NCBI GenBank assembly: GCA_903930195.1
Contig: CAIYXH010000039.1
Location: forward strand, 1 to 6,485
Direction of reading: 5' to 3'
Length of the DNA: 6,485 nucleotides
DNA from: an uncultured Actinomycetes bacterium
GTDB lineage: Bacteria > Actinomycetota > Thermoleophilia > Gaiellales > Gaiellaceae
Shown here: positions 1-5,877 of the stretch, piece by piece
How positions within the stretch are numbered: the stretch's first letter is position 1
Layout: every line of letters begins with the position of its first letter
Translations under genes and position numbers: made by a program
The notes under the pieces: generated by a model
What the model saw: the letters and a program-made list of their open reading frames with translations, nothing else
Told to the model about the DNA's origin: nothing
Databases searched by the model: none

Positions 1-975
1 ATCATCCGAGCGCTGCAGGCCCAAGGCACCGCAATCATCTTCATCAGCCACAAGCTGAACGAGGTTCTCGAGATCGCCGACCGGATCACCGTGCTCCGCC
101 GCGGCAAGACGATCGAGACCGTCACGACCGTCGGCGCGACCGAGGCGTCGCTCGCGCGCGCGATGGTCGGCCGCGACGTCCTGCTGCGCGTCGAGAAGGA
201 CGTCGCGACGCCGGGCGAGACCATGCTCGAGGTCGAGGATCTCCACGTGCGCGACGATCGCGGCATCGAGAAGGTCAACGGCGTCTCGTTCTCGGTTCGC
301 GCCGGCGAGATCGTCGGGATCGCCGGCGTCGACGGCAACGGTCAGAGCGAGCTGATCGAAGCCATCACCGGCCTTCGGCACGCCGACAGCGGCCGGATCT
401 GCGTCGCAGGCGAGGATCACAAGCACGCCTCCGCCCGGCGCATGCTCGATGCCGGCGTCGGCCACATCCCCGAGGATCGCCAGCGCCGTGGCCTCGTCCT
501 CGAGTTCTCGATCGCCGAGAACATCGCCCTCCACGACTACGCCGAGCCGCCCGATGCGAGGTGGGGCTGGCTCTCGCCGAAGGGCCTGCTCGCGAAGGCA
601 GCCCGGCTGATCGCCGAGTTCGATGTGCGCGGCGGCGGCCCGTCGACGCGGGCGGGCGGTCTGTCCGGCGGCAACCAGCAGAAGGTCGTCGCCGCCCGTG
701 AGATCTCCCGCGACCCCAAGGTGCTCGTTGCCGCACAGCCGACGCGTGGCATCGACGTGGGCGCGATCGAGTACCTCCACCGCCGCCTCGTCGCCGAACG
801 CGACCGAGGCCGGGCGATCCTGCTCGTCTCGCTCGAGCTCGAGGAGATTCTCTCGCTCTCCGACCGGATCATCGTCCTGTTCGAAGGCACGATCGCGGGC
901 GAGCACACGGGTGAGGTCTCGGCCGAGGCGATCGGCCTGGAGATGCTCGGCGGCGTGGAGAAGACGGCGGCATGA
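1..975 (+). CDS. Nucleoside-type ABC importer, double ATP-binding subunit (5' truncated)
   Basis: This is the 3' part of a tandem-ATPase subunit of the BMP/NupO (B. subtilis YufO) type, which powers uptake of nucleosides at the inner face of the membrane. The reading frame is open from base 1, so the first domain is cut by the window edge. Of 324 visible residues, 1-36 are the end of domain 1, including its H-loop FISHKLNEVLE (His17). Domain 2 runs from about residue 75 to the end. It shows the family's degenerate P-loop GVDGNGQS (109-116) in place of GxxGxGKS/T, the signature LSGGNQQK (221-228), and a Walker B ending VLVAAQ (241-246) with Gln where the catalytic Glu normally sits. SLELEE replaces the H-loop His. 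These losses are normal for the second domain of RbsA- and NupO-like ATPases, so one ATP site is probably inactive. The stop overlaps the next gene's ATG (ATGA), indicating coupling. A sugar substrate is less likely because the two following permeases are of NupP and NupQ type. Confidence 0.93.
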   Translation: MIRALQAQGTAIIFISHKLNEVLEIADRITVLRRGKTIETVTTVGATEASLARAMVGRDVLLRVEKDVATPGETMLEVEDLHVRDDRGIEKVNGVSFSVRAGEIVGIAGVDGNGQSELIEAITGLRHADSGRICVAGEDHKHASARRMLDAGVGHIPEDRQRRGLVLEFSIAENIALHDYAEPPDARWGWLSPKGLLAKAARLIAEFDVRGGGPSTRAGGLSGGNQQKVVAAREISRDPKVLVAAQPTRGIDVGAIEYLHRRLVAERDRGRAILLVSLELEEILSLSDRIIVLFEGTIAGEHTGEVSAEAIGLEMLGGVEKTAA

Positions 976-2204
976 GCGACGGAGCCATGAACGACCCGGG
1001 CCCTTCGCCCTCGCCGGAGCAGGCTGCGGCAACCGGCACGCTCGCGGCCCGCCTCGCGCTCAAGCAGCGCGCCGGGGGCATCCTCGTCCCGGTCGCGACC
1101 GTCGTCGTCGCGTTCCTGCTCAGCGGCCTCGTGGTGCTTGCAACGGGGCACAACCCGCTGCTCGCCTACCGCGACATCTTCGACGGCGCAGGGCTCAACT
1201 GGATCTTTCACCCGACCACGAACATCGCGAACACCGCGGCGTACAACCTCTCGCAGACCCTGCTCCAGACGACGACGTTGATCCTCTGCGGGCTCGCAGT
1301 CGCGTTCGCCTTCCGCTGCGGCATGTTCAACATCGGCGGCCAGGGCCAGTACTTCGTCGGCTTCTTCGTCGCGAGCTGGCTCGGCGCGGACTTCTCCGGG
1401 ATGAGCCGGCTCCCGCACGTCCTGATCGCGATCGGCGGCGCGGCGCTCGCAGGGGCGATCTGGGCCGGGATCGCGGGCGTCCTCAAGGCCACCGTGGGCG
1501 CGCACGAGGTGATCTCGACGATCATGCTCAACTGGATCGCGATCTGGATCGGCGAGTGGCTCGTGGCCGACGGCGGACCGCTCCAGGATCCGTCGCAGCC
1601 GTTCAACCCGAGCTCGAAGGCCATCGCGACGAGTGCACAGCTGCCGGTCTTCTGGGGCTCCCAGCAGCTCCAGGGGCTCGACATCGGCTTCTTCGTCGCG
1701 ATCGCGGCGCTCGTCGTCTTCTGGATCGTGATCAACCGGACGACCGTCGGCTACGAGGTCCGGGCCGTCGGCTTCAATCCCGAGGCGGCCGCGTACGGCG
1801 GCATCAACGTGCGCAAGAACATCGTCCGCGCCATGGCGATCTCCGGTGCGTTCGCCGGCCTCGCGGGCGGCCTCGACATGCTCGGCTACCTCTACCAATT
1901 CAGCCAGAACGACATCCCGGTGAGCCAGGTCGGCTTCCTCGGGATCGCCGTCGCGCTGCTCGGGCGCAACTCCGCCCTCGGCGTCATGTTCGGCGCGCTG
2001 CTCTTCGGGGCGCTGCTCTTCGGGACGACCCACGGCCTCACCTCGAGCGTGATCCAGCCGGAGCTCGCCGGGAACCTGACCTACATCATCCAGGGCCTGA
2101 TCGTGCTCTTCGTCGGCGCCGACGTGCTGATCCTCTACGTCTGGAACGCTCGGCGGAAGCTCCGGCCCGGCCGTTCGGCGAAGACGGCGGAGGTGGCGGG
2201 ATGA
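972..2204 (+). CDS. Nucleoside-type ABC importer permease 1 (NupP/YufP-like, COG4603-type)
   Basis: This 410-residue membrane protein would form one half of the transport channel of a NupNOPQ/BmpC-type nucleoside importer. After a Pro/Ala-rich cytosolic tail (1-33), hydrophobic segments lie near 36-58, 97-115, 124-138, 148-172, 180-198, 237-254, 286-306, 320-352 and 370-391. The family block CGLAVAFAFRCGMFNIGGQGQ (about 106-126, interrupted here only for display) is typical of NupP. The cytosolic loop VRAVGFNPEAAAYGGIN (263-279) matches the EAA-like coupling helix that contacts the ATPase, and VALLGRNSALG (327-337) is also family-typical. The ATG at 972 is chosen because it sits in the ATGA overlap with the upstream stop, with GGAG at 957-960 as a weak Shine-Dalgarno. 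A second ATG at 987 is possible and would remove only five residues. The gene lies between the ATPase and the second permease in the usual order for this transporter family. The exact substrate (guanosine, adenosine or other nucleosides) cannot be read from the sequence. Confidence 0.93.
   Translation: MSDGAMNDPGPSPSPEQAAATGTLAARLALKQRAGGILVPVATVVVAFLLSGLVVLATGHNPLLAYRDIFDGAGLNWIFHPTTNIANTAAYNLSQTLLQTTTLILCGLAVAFAFRCGMFNIGGQGQYFVGFFVASWLGADFSGMSRLPHVLIAIGGAALAGAIWAGIAGVLKATVGAHEVISTIMLNWIAIWIGEWLVADGGPLQDPSQPFNPSSKAIATSAQLPVFWGSQQLQGLDIGFFVAIAALVVFWIVINRTTVGYEVRAVGFNPEAAAYGGINVRKNIVRAMAISGAFAGLAGGLDMLGYLYQFSQNDIPVSQVGFLGIAVALLGRNSALGVMFGALLFGALLFGTTHGLTSSVIQPELAGNLTYIIQGLIVLFVGADVLILYVWNARRKLRPGRSAKTAEVAG
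1995..2024 (+). repeat. Two perfect tandem 15-bp units inside permease 1
   Basis: The unit GCGCTGCTCTTCGGG occurs twice without mismatch or gap and encodes ALLFG-ALLFG in the next-to-last hydrophobic segment. Related NupP permeases have a stretch of similar length and composition here, so this is probably conserved protein sequence written with identical biased codons, not a recent insertion. Confidence 0.6.
2189..2193 (+). promoter_or_regulatory. Ribosome binding site of permease 2
   Basis: GGAGG lies 7 nt before the ATG at 2201, inside the end of the permease 1 coding sequence. It fixes the start of permease 2 within a much longer open frame that extends upstream with no biological meaning. 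Confidence 0.75.
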
Positions 2205-3418
2205 GCGCCAGCTGGGTCGGCAACCTCGACAATCCGGTCAGCGCGCGGCTGCGCGACCCGAAGTTCTCGGGGTGGACAGGCGTCTTCCTCGGCGCATTCG
2301 CGGCGTTCCTCGCGATCCCGCCGATCGAGGCGCGCACGGTGGTCTGGCCGATCCTCGTCGGCGTCGTCGCCGCGGTGCTCGGCATCTGGACGGTCGCCCG
2401 CGGGGAGCGGCATCTCGGCTGGGGCGCGGTCGCGGCCGGTGTCATCGGCATCGGCCTCGGCATCCTCGCCACGCGCTCGGGCACGACGAACCTCGGCAAC
2501 GTCTTCGACGCGACGCTTGTCGCGCAGACGTTCGGGCTCGCGACGCCGCTCGTCTTCGGGGCGATTGCCGGAATGGTCTCCGAGCGCAGCGGCGTGATCA
2601 ACGTCGGGCTGGAGGGAATGATGCTGATGGGCGCCTTCTGGGGCGTCTACGGCGCCGACAAGGGCGGGACGTGGGTTGTCGGGCTGCTCGTCGGCGCCGC
2701 CGTCGGCGGCGTCATGGCCCTCGTCTACGCCGTCTTCGCGATCCACCTGCGTGCCGACCAGATCGTCGGCGGCACCGCCGTCAACTTCCTCGCGCTGGGG
2801 ATCACGGGGTACTTCTTCGTCCAGCTCTACCACAACGAGCCCGTTCCGAGCGGCGTCTCGCTGCTCCCGAACGTCCACATCCCGGGCCTGAGCGGTCTCG
2901 CCTTCTTCGGCCCCGCGATCGGCGACCTGAGCCTCCTCACCTGGGCCGGGTTCGCGCTCGTGATCGTCTCGTTCGTCGTCCTCTTCAAGACGCCGCTCGG
3001 ACTGCGGATCAGGGCCTGTGGCGAGCACCCGCGTGCCGCCGACACGGTCGGCATCAACGTCTACGCGATCCGGTACGGCTGCGTGGCAATGTCGGGGGTT
3101 CTCGCCGCAATCGGCGGCGTCTACCTCTCCGAGGGGCCGCAGGGGAACGGTACGTTCATCTTCGACATGACGAACGGACGCGGCTTCATCGCCCTCGCGG
3201 CAATGATCTTCGGTAACTGGCGGCCTGCCGGAGCTTTCGGCGCCGCCATCCTCTTCGGCTTCTCGAGCGCGTTGGCGCTGCGGCTGCAGATCTACTCTGC
3301 GTCGGCCGCGACCCTCTTCAACGTGCTCCCATACGTCTTGACGCTGATCGCCGTCGCCGGCGTGATCGGCCGGCCCACGGCTCCTGCAGCCGACGGACGC
3401 CCCTATGTCCGGCAGTAG
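2201..3418 (+). CDS. Nucleoside-type ABC importer permease 2 (NupQ/YufQ-like, COG1079-type) with N-terminal extension
   Basis: This 405-residue protein would be the second channel subunit of the nucleoside importer. The NupQ-like core runs from about residue 105 to 392 and carries typical blocks: SERSGVINVGLEGMMLMGAF (128-147), HLRADQIVGGTAVNFLALG (182-200), and the coupling-loop region RACGEHPRAADTVGIN (271-286). About 100 residues precede the core and contain three further hydrophobic stretches (about 25-42, 46-66 and 73-91). Classical NupQ proteins are about 300-320 residues long, so this extension is extra, although similar long forms may be common in Actinobacteria. The ATG at 2201 overlaps the permease 1 stop (ATGA) and has a good Shine-Dalgarno. 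An open frame continues far upstream, but it is out of phase with two real genes and is not coding. The stop overlaps the next small gene. The role follows from family and gene order; the substrate is inferred. Confidence 0.92.
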   Translation: MSASWVGNLDNPVSARLRDPKFSGWTGVFLGAFAAFLAIPPIEARTVVWPILVGVVAAVLGIWTVARGERHLGWGAVAAGVIGIGLGILATRSGTTNLGNVFDATLVAQTFGLATPLVFGAIAGMVSERSGVINVGLEGMMLMGAFWGVYGADKGGTWVVGLLVGAAVGGVMALVYAVFAIHLRADQIVGGTAVNFLALGITGYFFVQLYHNEPVPSGVSLLPNVHIPGLSGLAFFGPAIGDLSLLTWAGFALVIVSFVVLFKTPLGLRIRACGEHPRAADTVGINVYAIRYGCVAMSGVLAAIGGVYLSEGPQGNGTFIFDMTNGRGFIALAAMIFGNWRPAGAFGAAILFGFSSALALRLQIYSASAATLFNVLPYVLTLIAVAGVIGRPTAPAADGRPYVRQ

Positions 3419-3731
3419 GCCGACCCGCTTCGCGTTCGTCCTCGGGACGCTCGCGATCCTCGCGATTCCGGCCGGCGTCGCTGCGTCGTACTTCGTCGGC
3501 TCGATCGACGTGCTGCCGGCACTCGTCGTCGCGACCCCGGTCGCGCTCGTGCTCGGGCTGGCAGCGGCGGCCGCGTCCCGCAAGGCCCGCTACAACCTCG
3601 AGCGCACCGTCCGGCGCGTCGGCGAGCGCCGCGTACGGTTCGCACGGCTCGTCGCCTGGGCCGGGGTCTACGTCGGCGTCACCGGCCTGCTCGCGCTCGG
3701 GTTCTACGGCGTTCTGCGCGCGCGCAGCTGA
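3405..3731 (+). CDS. Small three-helix membrane protein of unknown function
   Basis: I do not recognise this 108-residue protein. It has three clear hydrophobic segments (about 8-30, 36-57 and 82-104). Between the second and third lies a strongly basic stretch, SRKARYNLERTVRRVGERRVRFAR (58-81), rich in Arg and Lys. By the positive-inside rule this loop and the short RPTR start would not both be cytosolic after two helices unless the first pair forms a hairpin, which fits N-in, loop-in, C-out. The ATG at 3405 overlaps the end of permease 2 by 14 nt, with only a weak GGA (3395-3397) upstream. The reading frame fills the gap between permease 2 and the RodZ-like gene almost exactly, and its hydrophobic segments are well formed, which supports a real gene. 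No catalytic motif is seen. It could be an accessory of the importer or a partner of the downstream RodZ-like protein; nothing in the sequence decides this. Confidence 0.72.
   Translation: MSGSRPTRFAFVLGTLAILAIPAGVAASYFVGSIDVLPALVVATPVALVLGLAAAAASRKARYNLERTVRRVGERRVRFARLVAWAGVYVGVTGLLALGFYGVLRARS
3714..3727. repeat. 14-bp perfect palindrome with alternating purine-pyrimidine core
   Basis: CTGCGCGCGCGCAG equals its own reverse complement, and bases 3715-3726 alternate strictly between pyrimidine and purine. Such tracts can adopt Z-DNA or a small cruciform under negative supercoiling. It encodes the last residues of the small membrane protein and ends 21 bp before the RodZ-like start. Its GC-only core makes chance occurrence in this genome plausible. 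Confidence 0.55.
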
Positions 3732-3733
3732 GC

Positions 3734-3739
3734 TACCCT
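3734..3739 (+). promoter_or_regulatory. Candidate -10 element for a leaderless rodZ-like transcript
   Basis: TACCCT fits the TANNNT pattern of actinobacterial -10 elements and ends 9 nt before the GTG at 3749. Transcription would then start at or near the GTG itself, giving a leaderless mRNA. This fits the lack of a properly spaced Shine-Dalgarno (AGG at 3743-3745 is only 3 nt from the start). No convincing -35 is seen at the expected place. Read-through from the importer genes is an equally good explanation for expression. Confidence 0.3.
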
Positions 3740-3748
3740 ACGAGGCCC

Positions 3749-4441
3749 GTGTTCGAGATCGGAAACAGCCTCCGCGACGCGCGAACGCGTCGCGAGATCC
3801 CGTTCACCCAACCCGAAGAGGCCACGAAGGTGCGCGCGCGGTATCTCCGCGCGCTCGAGGAGGAGCGCTTCGACCAGCTCCCGTCCGAGACCTACGTCAA
3901 GGGCTTCCTGCGGACGTACGCCGAATATCTCGGCCTCGACGGGCAGCTCTACGTGGACGAGTTCAACTCCCGCTTCGCGACGGGTGATGAGCTCGACGGG
4001 CCGCCGCGGCGGTCGATGGCACCGCGCGAGCGCCGTTCGCGCCGGATCGAGCGCAACATCGTCGTGCTCGCGCTCGCGGCCATCGCAGTCGTGACGGTCG
4101 TGATCGTCGGCGCCTGGAGCCGTTCCGGCGGCGACACCAAGACGCCGGCCCACAAGACCCGTGTCTCGGCGACGAAGACCACCTCGTCCGCGTACTTCAC
4201 GATCCAGGGATTGACCGGCCCGTCGTTCGTCGTCGTGCGGCGCAGCGGCCCGGCCGGGGCGATCCTCTTCTCGGGCACCGTCGAGAAGCACGCCACGGAG
4301 CCGTTCACGGGCAAGAGCTTCTGGGTCAACATCAGCTCCCCCGAGAACCTCTCGATTCACGTCGGCGGCAAGGCCGTGCAGCTGCCTGCCGATCGCCCGG
4401 GCGTGTTCACGGTCACCTCCTCGGGCTGGCACGCCGGTTGA
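3749..4441 (+). CDS. RodZ-like helix-turn-helix membrane protein
   Basis: This 230-residue protein has the RodZ architecture. An N-terminal Cro/HTH_25-type helix-turn-helix (about 3-64) includes LRDARTRRE, EATKVRARYLRALEEERFDQLP and TYVKGFLRTYAEYLGLD. It is followed by a charged linker (80-102, rich in Arg), one membrane helix (103-122), a Thr/Lys/Ser spacer (125-147), and an exterior beta-rich DUF4115-like domain (about 149-226) with the FSGTVEKHATEPFTGKSFWV pattern. In well-studied rods RodZ links MreB to the cell-wall elongation machinery, with the HTH domain binding MreB. Actinobacterial relatives are poorly characterised and may do something else. A Pro replaces the usual hydrophobic residue in the second HTH helix (PFTQPEEATK), which makes DNA binding doubtful. 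The GTG start at 3749 is chosen because the HTH begins immediately and no other in-frame start exists before residue 90. It lies 17 nt after the small membrane gene, and its TGA overlaps the TTG of cinA. Confidence 0.85.
   Translation: MFEIGNSLRDARTRREIPFTQPEEATKVRARYLRALEEERFDQLPSETYVKGFLRTYAEYLGLDGQLYVDEFNSRFATGDELDGPPRRSMAPRERRSRRIERNIVVLALAAIAVVTVVIVGAWSRSGGDTKTPAHKTRVSATKTTSSAYFTIQGLTGPSFVVVRRSGPAGAILFSGTVEKHATEPFTGKSFWVNISSPENLSIHVGGKAVQLPADRPGVFTVTSSGWHAG
3773..3794 (+). repeat. GC-rich 9-bp inverted repeat with 4-nt loop just inside the rodZ-like gene
   Basis: CGCGACGCG and CGCGTCGCG are perfect complements separated by CGAA. In the mRNA this gives a stable hairpin beginning 25 nt after the first base of the GTG start codon, in codons for RDARTRRE. 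It could slow early elongation, or act in DNA as a symmetric operator. In DNA this GC-rich, a stem of this length arises by chance now and then, so function is unproven. Confidence 0.6.
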
Positions 4442-5694
4442 GCCCCCGCGCGGCGATCGTCGTGACGGGCTCCGAGCTCGTTCGCGGTGACCGTCACGAC
4501 CGCAACGGCCCGTTCCTCGCGGAGGCCTTGCTCCGGCTCGGGATCGAGCCCGCACGGATCACGGTTGTCGGCGACGCCCTCGAGGCGATCGAGCAGGCGA
4601 TCCGCGAGGGGCTCGAGCACCACGACCTCGTCGTCATCTCCGGCGGCCTCGGGCCGACGCATGACGACCGCACCGTCGAGGCACTTGCTGCCGCCTCCGG
4701 ACGGGCCCTCGTCCACGACGAGGAGCTCCACGCCCAGATCGAGCAGCGCTCGCGTGCCGCGGCCGAACGGCTCGGACGCCCGTTTGCGGAGTTCGCCGAC
4801 GGCGTCCGCAAGCAGGCGACGAAGCCGGTCGGTGCCGAAGCCGTCGGGCTCGCAGGTACGGCGCCGGCACTCGTCCTCGACACGGGCTCGGCCGTCGCGG
4901 TCGTCCTGCCGGGGCCGCCGCGCGAGCTGCAGGCGCTCTGGCCCCGCGTGCTCGAACGCGACGCGATGCGGAGCGTCCTGGCGCGGGCCGAGCCCGCCGA
5001 CAGGCGTGTGCTGCGGTTCTACGGCGTGCCCGAGTCGACCGTCGCCCGCGCGCTCGCCGACGCGGGTGGGGAGGGGGACGGCGTCGAGATCACGATCTGC
5101 GCCCGCGACTTCGAGATCCACGTCGACCTGCTGCCCCGCCCCGGCGCGGAGGCGCGGGCAGACGCGGTCGGCGACGCGCTGGCCGCCTCGATGGGCGATG
5201 CCCTCTTCGGCCGGTCGGAGGCGTCGGTCGAGGAGCTCGTCCTTGACGCGTGCCGCGCGCACGGCTGGACGCTCGCGACCGCTGAGTCGTGCACGGGAGG
5301 TCTCGTTGCCGCACGGCTGACGTCGGTGCCCGGCTCGAGCGATGTCGTCGCCGGGGGGATCGTCTCCTACGCGAACGCGGTCAAGGAGCGCGAGCTCGGG
5401 GTGCCGGCTGCGACGCTCGAGCGCTTCGGCGCGGTCTCGCCCGAGACGACGGCCGCGATGGCACACGGCGTGCGCGAACGGCTCGCCGTCGATGTCGCCG
5501 TCGCGATCACGGGCATCGCCGGACCGGGCGGGGGAACGCCCGCGAAGCCTGTCGGCCTCGTCTATCTGCATGCGGTCACTCCTACGGGCGAGCGGGCGGT
5601 GCGGCTCGATACACCGGGCGACCGCGAGACGATCCGGCTGCGCGCGACCGTCGCCGCGCTGCACCTTGTGCGCACGCTCGTCACTGAGCTGTGA
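4438..5694 (+). CDS. cinA: CinA: competence/damage-inducible protein with NMN deamidase domain
   Basis: This 418-residue protein is a full-length CinA, whose usual length is about 410-430. The N-terminal MoaB/MogA-like COG1058 domain (about 5-170) has VVTGSELVRGDRHDRNGPFL and the binding motif SGGLGPTHDDRT (68-79). A linking domain follows (about 175-260). The C-terminal PncC domain (about 262-415) carries the catalytic motif AESCTGG (282-288, nucleophile Ser284) and TGIAGPGGGTPAKPVGLVY (358-376). PncC deamidates nicotinamide mononucleotide to nicotinate mononucleotide for NAD recycling, and COG1058 domains have been linked to ADP-ribose hydrolysis. All key motifs are intact. In Streptococcus pneumoniae CinA is made with RecA during competence and interacts with it; here recA is the next gene. 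The TTG start at 4438 forms a TTGA overlap with the RodZ-like stop. It is preferred because the next in-frame start (GTG, codon 9) would remove the first beta strand. No Shine-Dalgarno is visible, so translation probably depends on coupling. Confidence 0.95.
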   Translation: MSPRAAIVVTGSELVRGDRHDRNGPFLAEALLRLGIEPARITVVGDALEAIEQAIREGLEHHDLVVISGGLGPTHDDRTVEALAAASGRALVHDEELHAQIEQRSRAAAERLGRPFAEFADGVRKQATKPVGAEAVGLAGTAPALVLDTGSAVAVVLPGPPRELQALWPRVLERDAMRSVLARAEPADRRVLRFYGVPESTVARALADAGGEGDGVEITICARDFEIHVDLLPRPGAEARADAVGDALAASMGDALFGRSEASVEELVLDACRAHGWTLATAESCTGGLVAARLTSVPGSSDVVAGGIVSYANAVKERELGVPAATLERFGAVSPETTAAMAHGVRERLAVDVAVAITGIAGPGGGTPAKPVGLVYLHAVTPTGERAVRLDTPGDRETIRLRATVAALHLVRTLVTEL

Positions 5695-5728
5695 CGGACA
5701 CGTAACCCGTCCGGCGTTAGCGTCACAG
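5689..5728 (+). repeat. 8-bp perfect inverted repeat across the cinA stop codon; possible terminator or operator
   Basis: CTGTGACG (5689-5696) and CGTCACAG (5721-5728) are perfect complements with a 24-nt spacer, which itself contains GACGG/CCGTC as an alternative shorter stem. The left arm contains the TGA stop of cinA. No T-tract follows, so a classical intrinsic terminator is unlikely. It may instead be a U-less actinobacterial terminator or a regulator site, since the arms overlap the candidate recA promoter. Confidence 0.4.
5695..5723 (+). promoter_or_regulatory. Candidate recA promoter
   Basis: CGGACA (5695-5700, four of six matches to TTGACA) is separated by exactly 17 nt from TAGCGT (5718-5723, TANNNT pattern). 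The predicted transcript would start near 5730, leaving a leader of about 150 nt that includes both LexA boxes. If this is correct, LexA would act as a roadblock, or a second promoter overlapping the boxes exists; I could not find a convincing one there. Confidence 0.35.
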
Positions 5729-5756
5729 TGGGATGCAGGAACGAGCTGAACGGGGG

Positions 5757-5770
5757 CGAACACCTGTTCT
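5757..5770. promoter_or_regulatory. lexA box: LexA (SOS) box 1 upstream of recA
   Basis: CGAACACCTGTTCT matches the Gram-positive LexA operator form CGAAC-N4-GTTCG, except for the last base. Its inner dyad GAACA-CC-TGTTC is perfect. The position before recA, the standard LexA target, supports the call. Confidence 0.8.
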
Positions 5771-5778
5771 AGACCATA

Positions 5779-5792
5779 CGAACAGACGTTCT
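5779..5792. promoter_or_regulatory. lexA box: LexA (SOS) box 2 upstream of recA
   Basis: CGAACAGACGTTCT has the same CGAAC-N4-GTTCT form as box 1. Its centre is 22 bp away from that of box 1, about two helical turns, so two LexA dimers would bind on the same face. An overlapping dyad ACAGA-CGT-TCTGT (5782-5794) is also present. Confidence 0.8.
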
Positions 5793-5862
5793 GTCCGACG
5801 CGCCTGCTTCAGTACGGCGACCGCCGGCGCACCGGATGGAAACCCGTTACGACGACTGCCTT

Positions 5863-5868
5863 AGGAGG
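5863..5868 (+). promoter_or_regulatory. Ribosome binding site of recA
   Basis: A perfect AGGAGG lies 9 nt before the ATG at 5878. It favours this start over an in-frame ATG at 5836, which has no Shine-Dalgarno and would read through this site as Arg-Arg. Confidence 0.9.
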
Positions 5869-5877
5869 CTGATAGAC

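Noticed and set aside
1995..2024. Tandem 15-bp duplication as a recent insertion or phase-variation site
   Set aside because: The encoded ALLFGALLFG has the length and composition expected for the family at this place, and the 15-bp unit keeps the frame, so copy change would not switch the gene.
537..2033. Long minus-strand open frame of 498 codons
   Set aside because: It runs antisense to the ATPase and permease 1, its translation is an Arg/Asp/Glu-rich low-complexity shadow, and it has no domain pattern. Such frames are normal in DNA this GC-rich.
623..2200. Upstream part of the open frame that contains permease 2
   Set aside because: It is out of frame with the ATPase and permease 1, which are clearly coding, and its translation is Arg-rich with no motif. 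The true start is ATG 2201.
2135..3583. Long minus-strand open frame of 482 codons
   Set aside because: It is antisense to permease 2 with the same charged low-complexity composition and no recognisable motif.
5693..5711. GACGG/CCGTC hairpin as an intrinsic terminator of cinA
   Set aside because: It has only five base pairs and a 9-nt loop, with no T-tract after it. The larger 8-bp repeat around it is the better candidate, and even that is uncertain.
4357..5763. Long minus-strand open frame of 468 codons
   Set aside because: It is the antisense shadow of cinA and would also run through the LexA region. Its composition is not protein-like.
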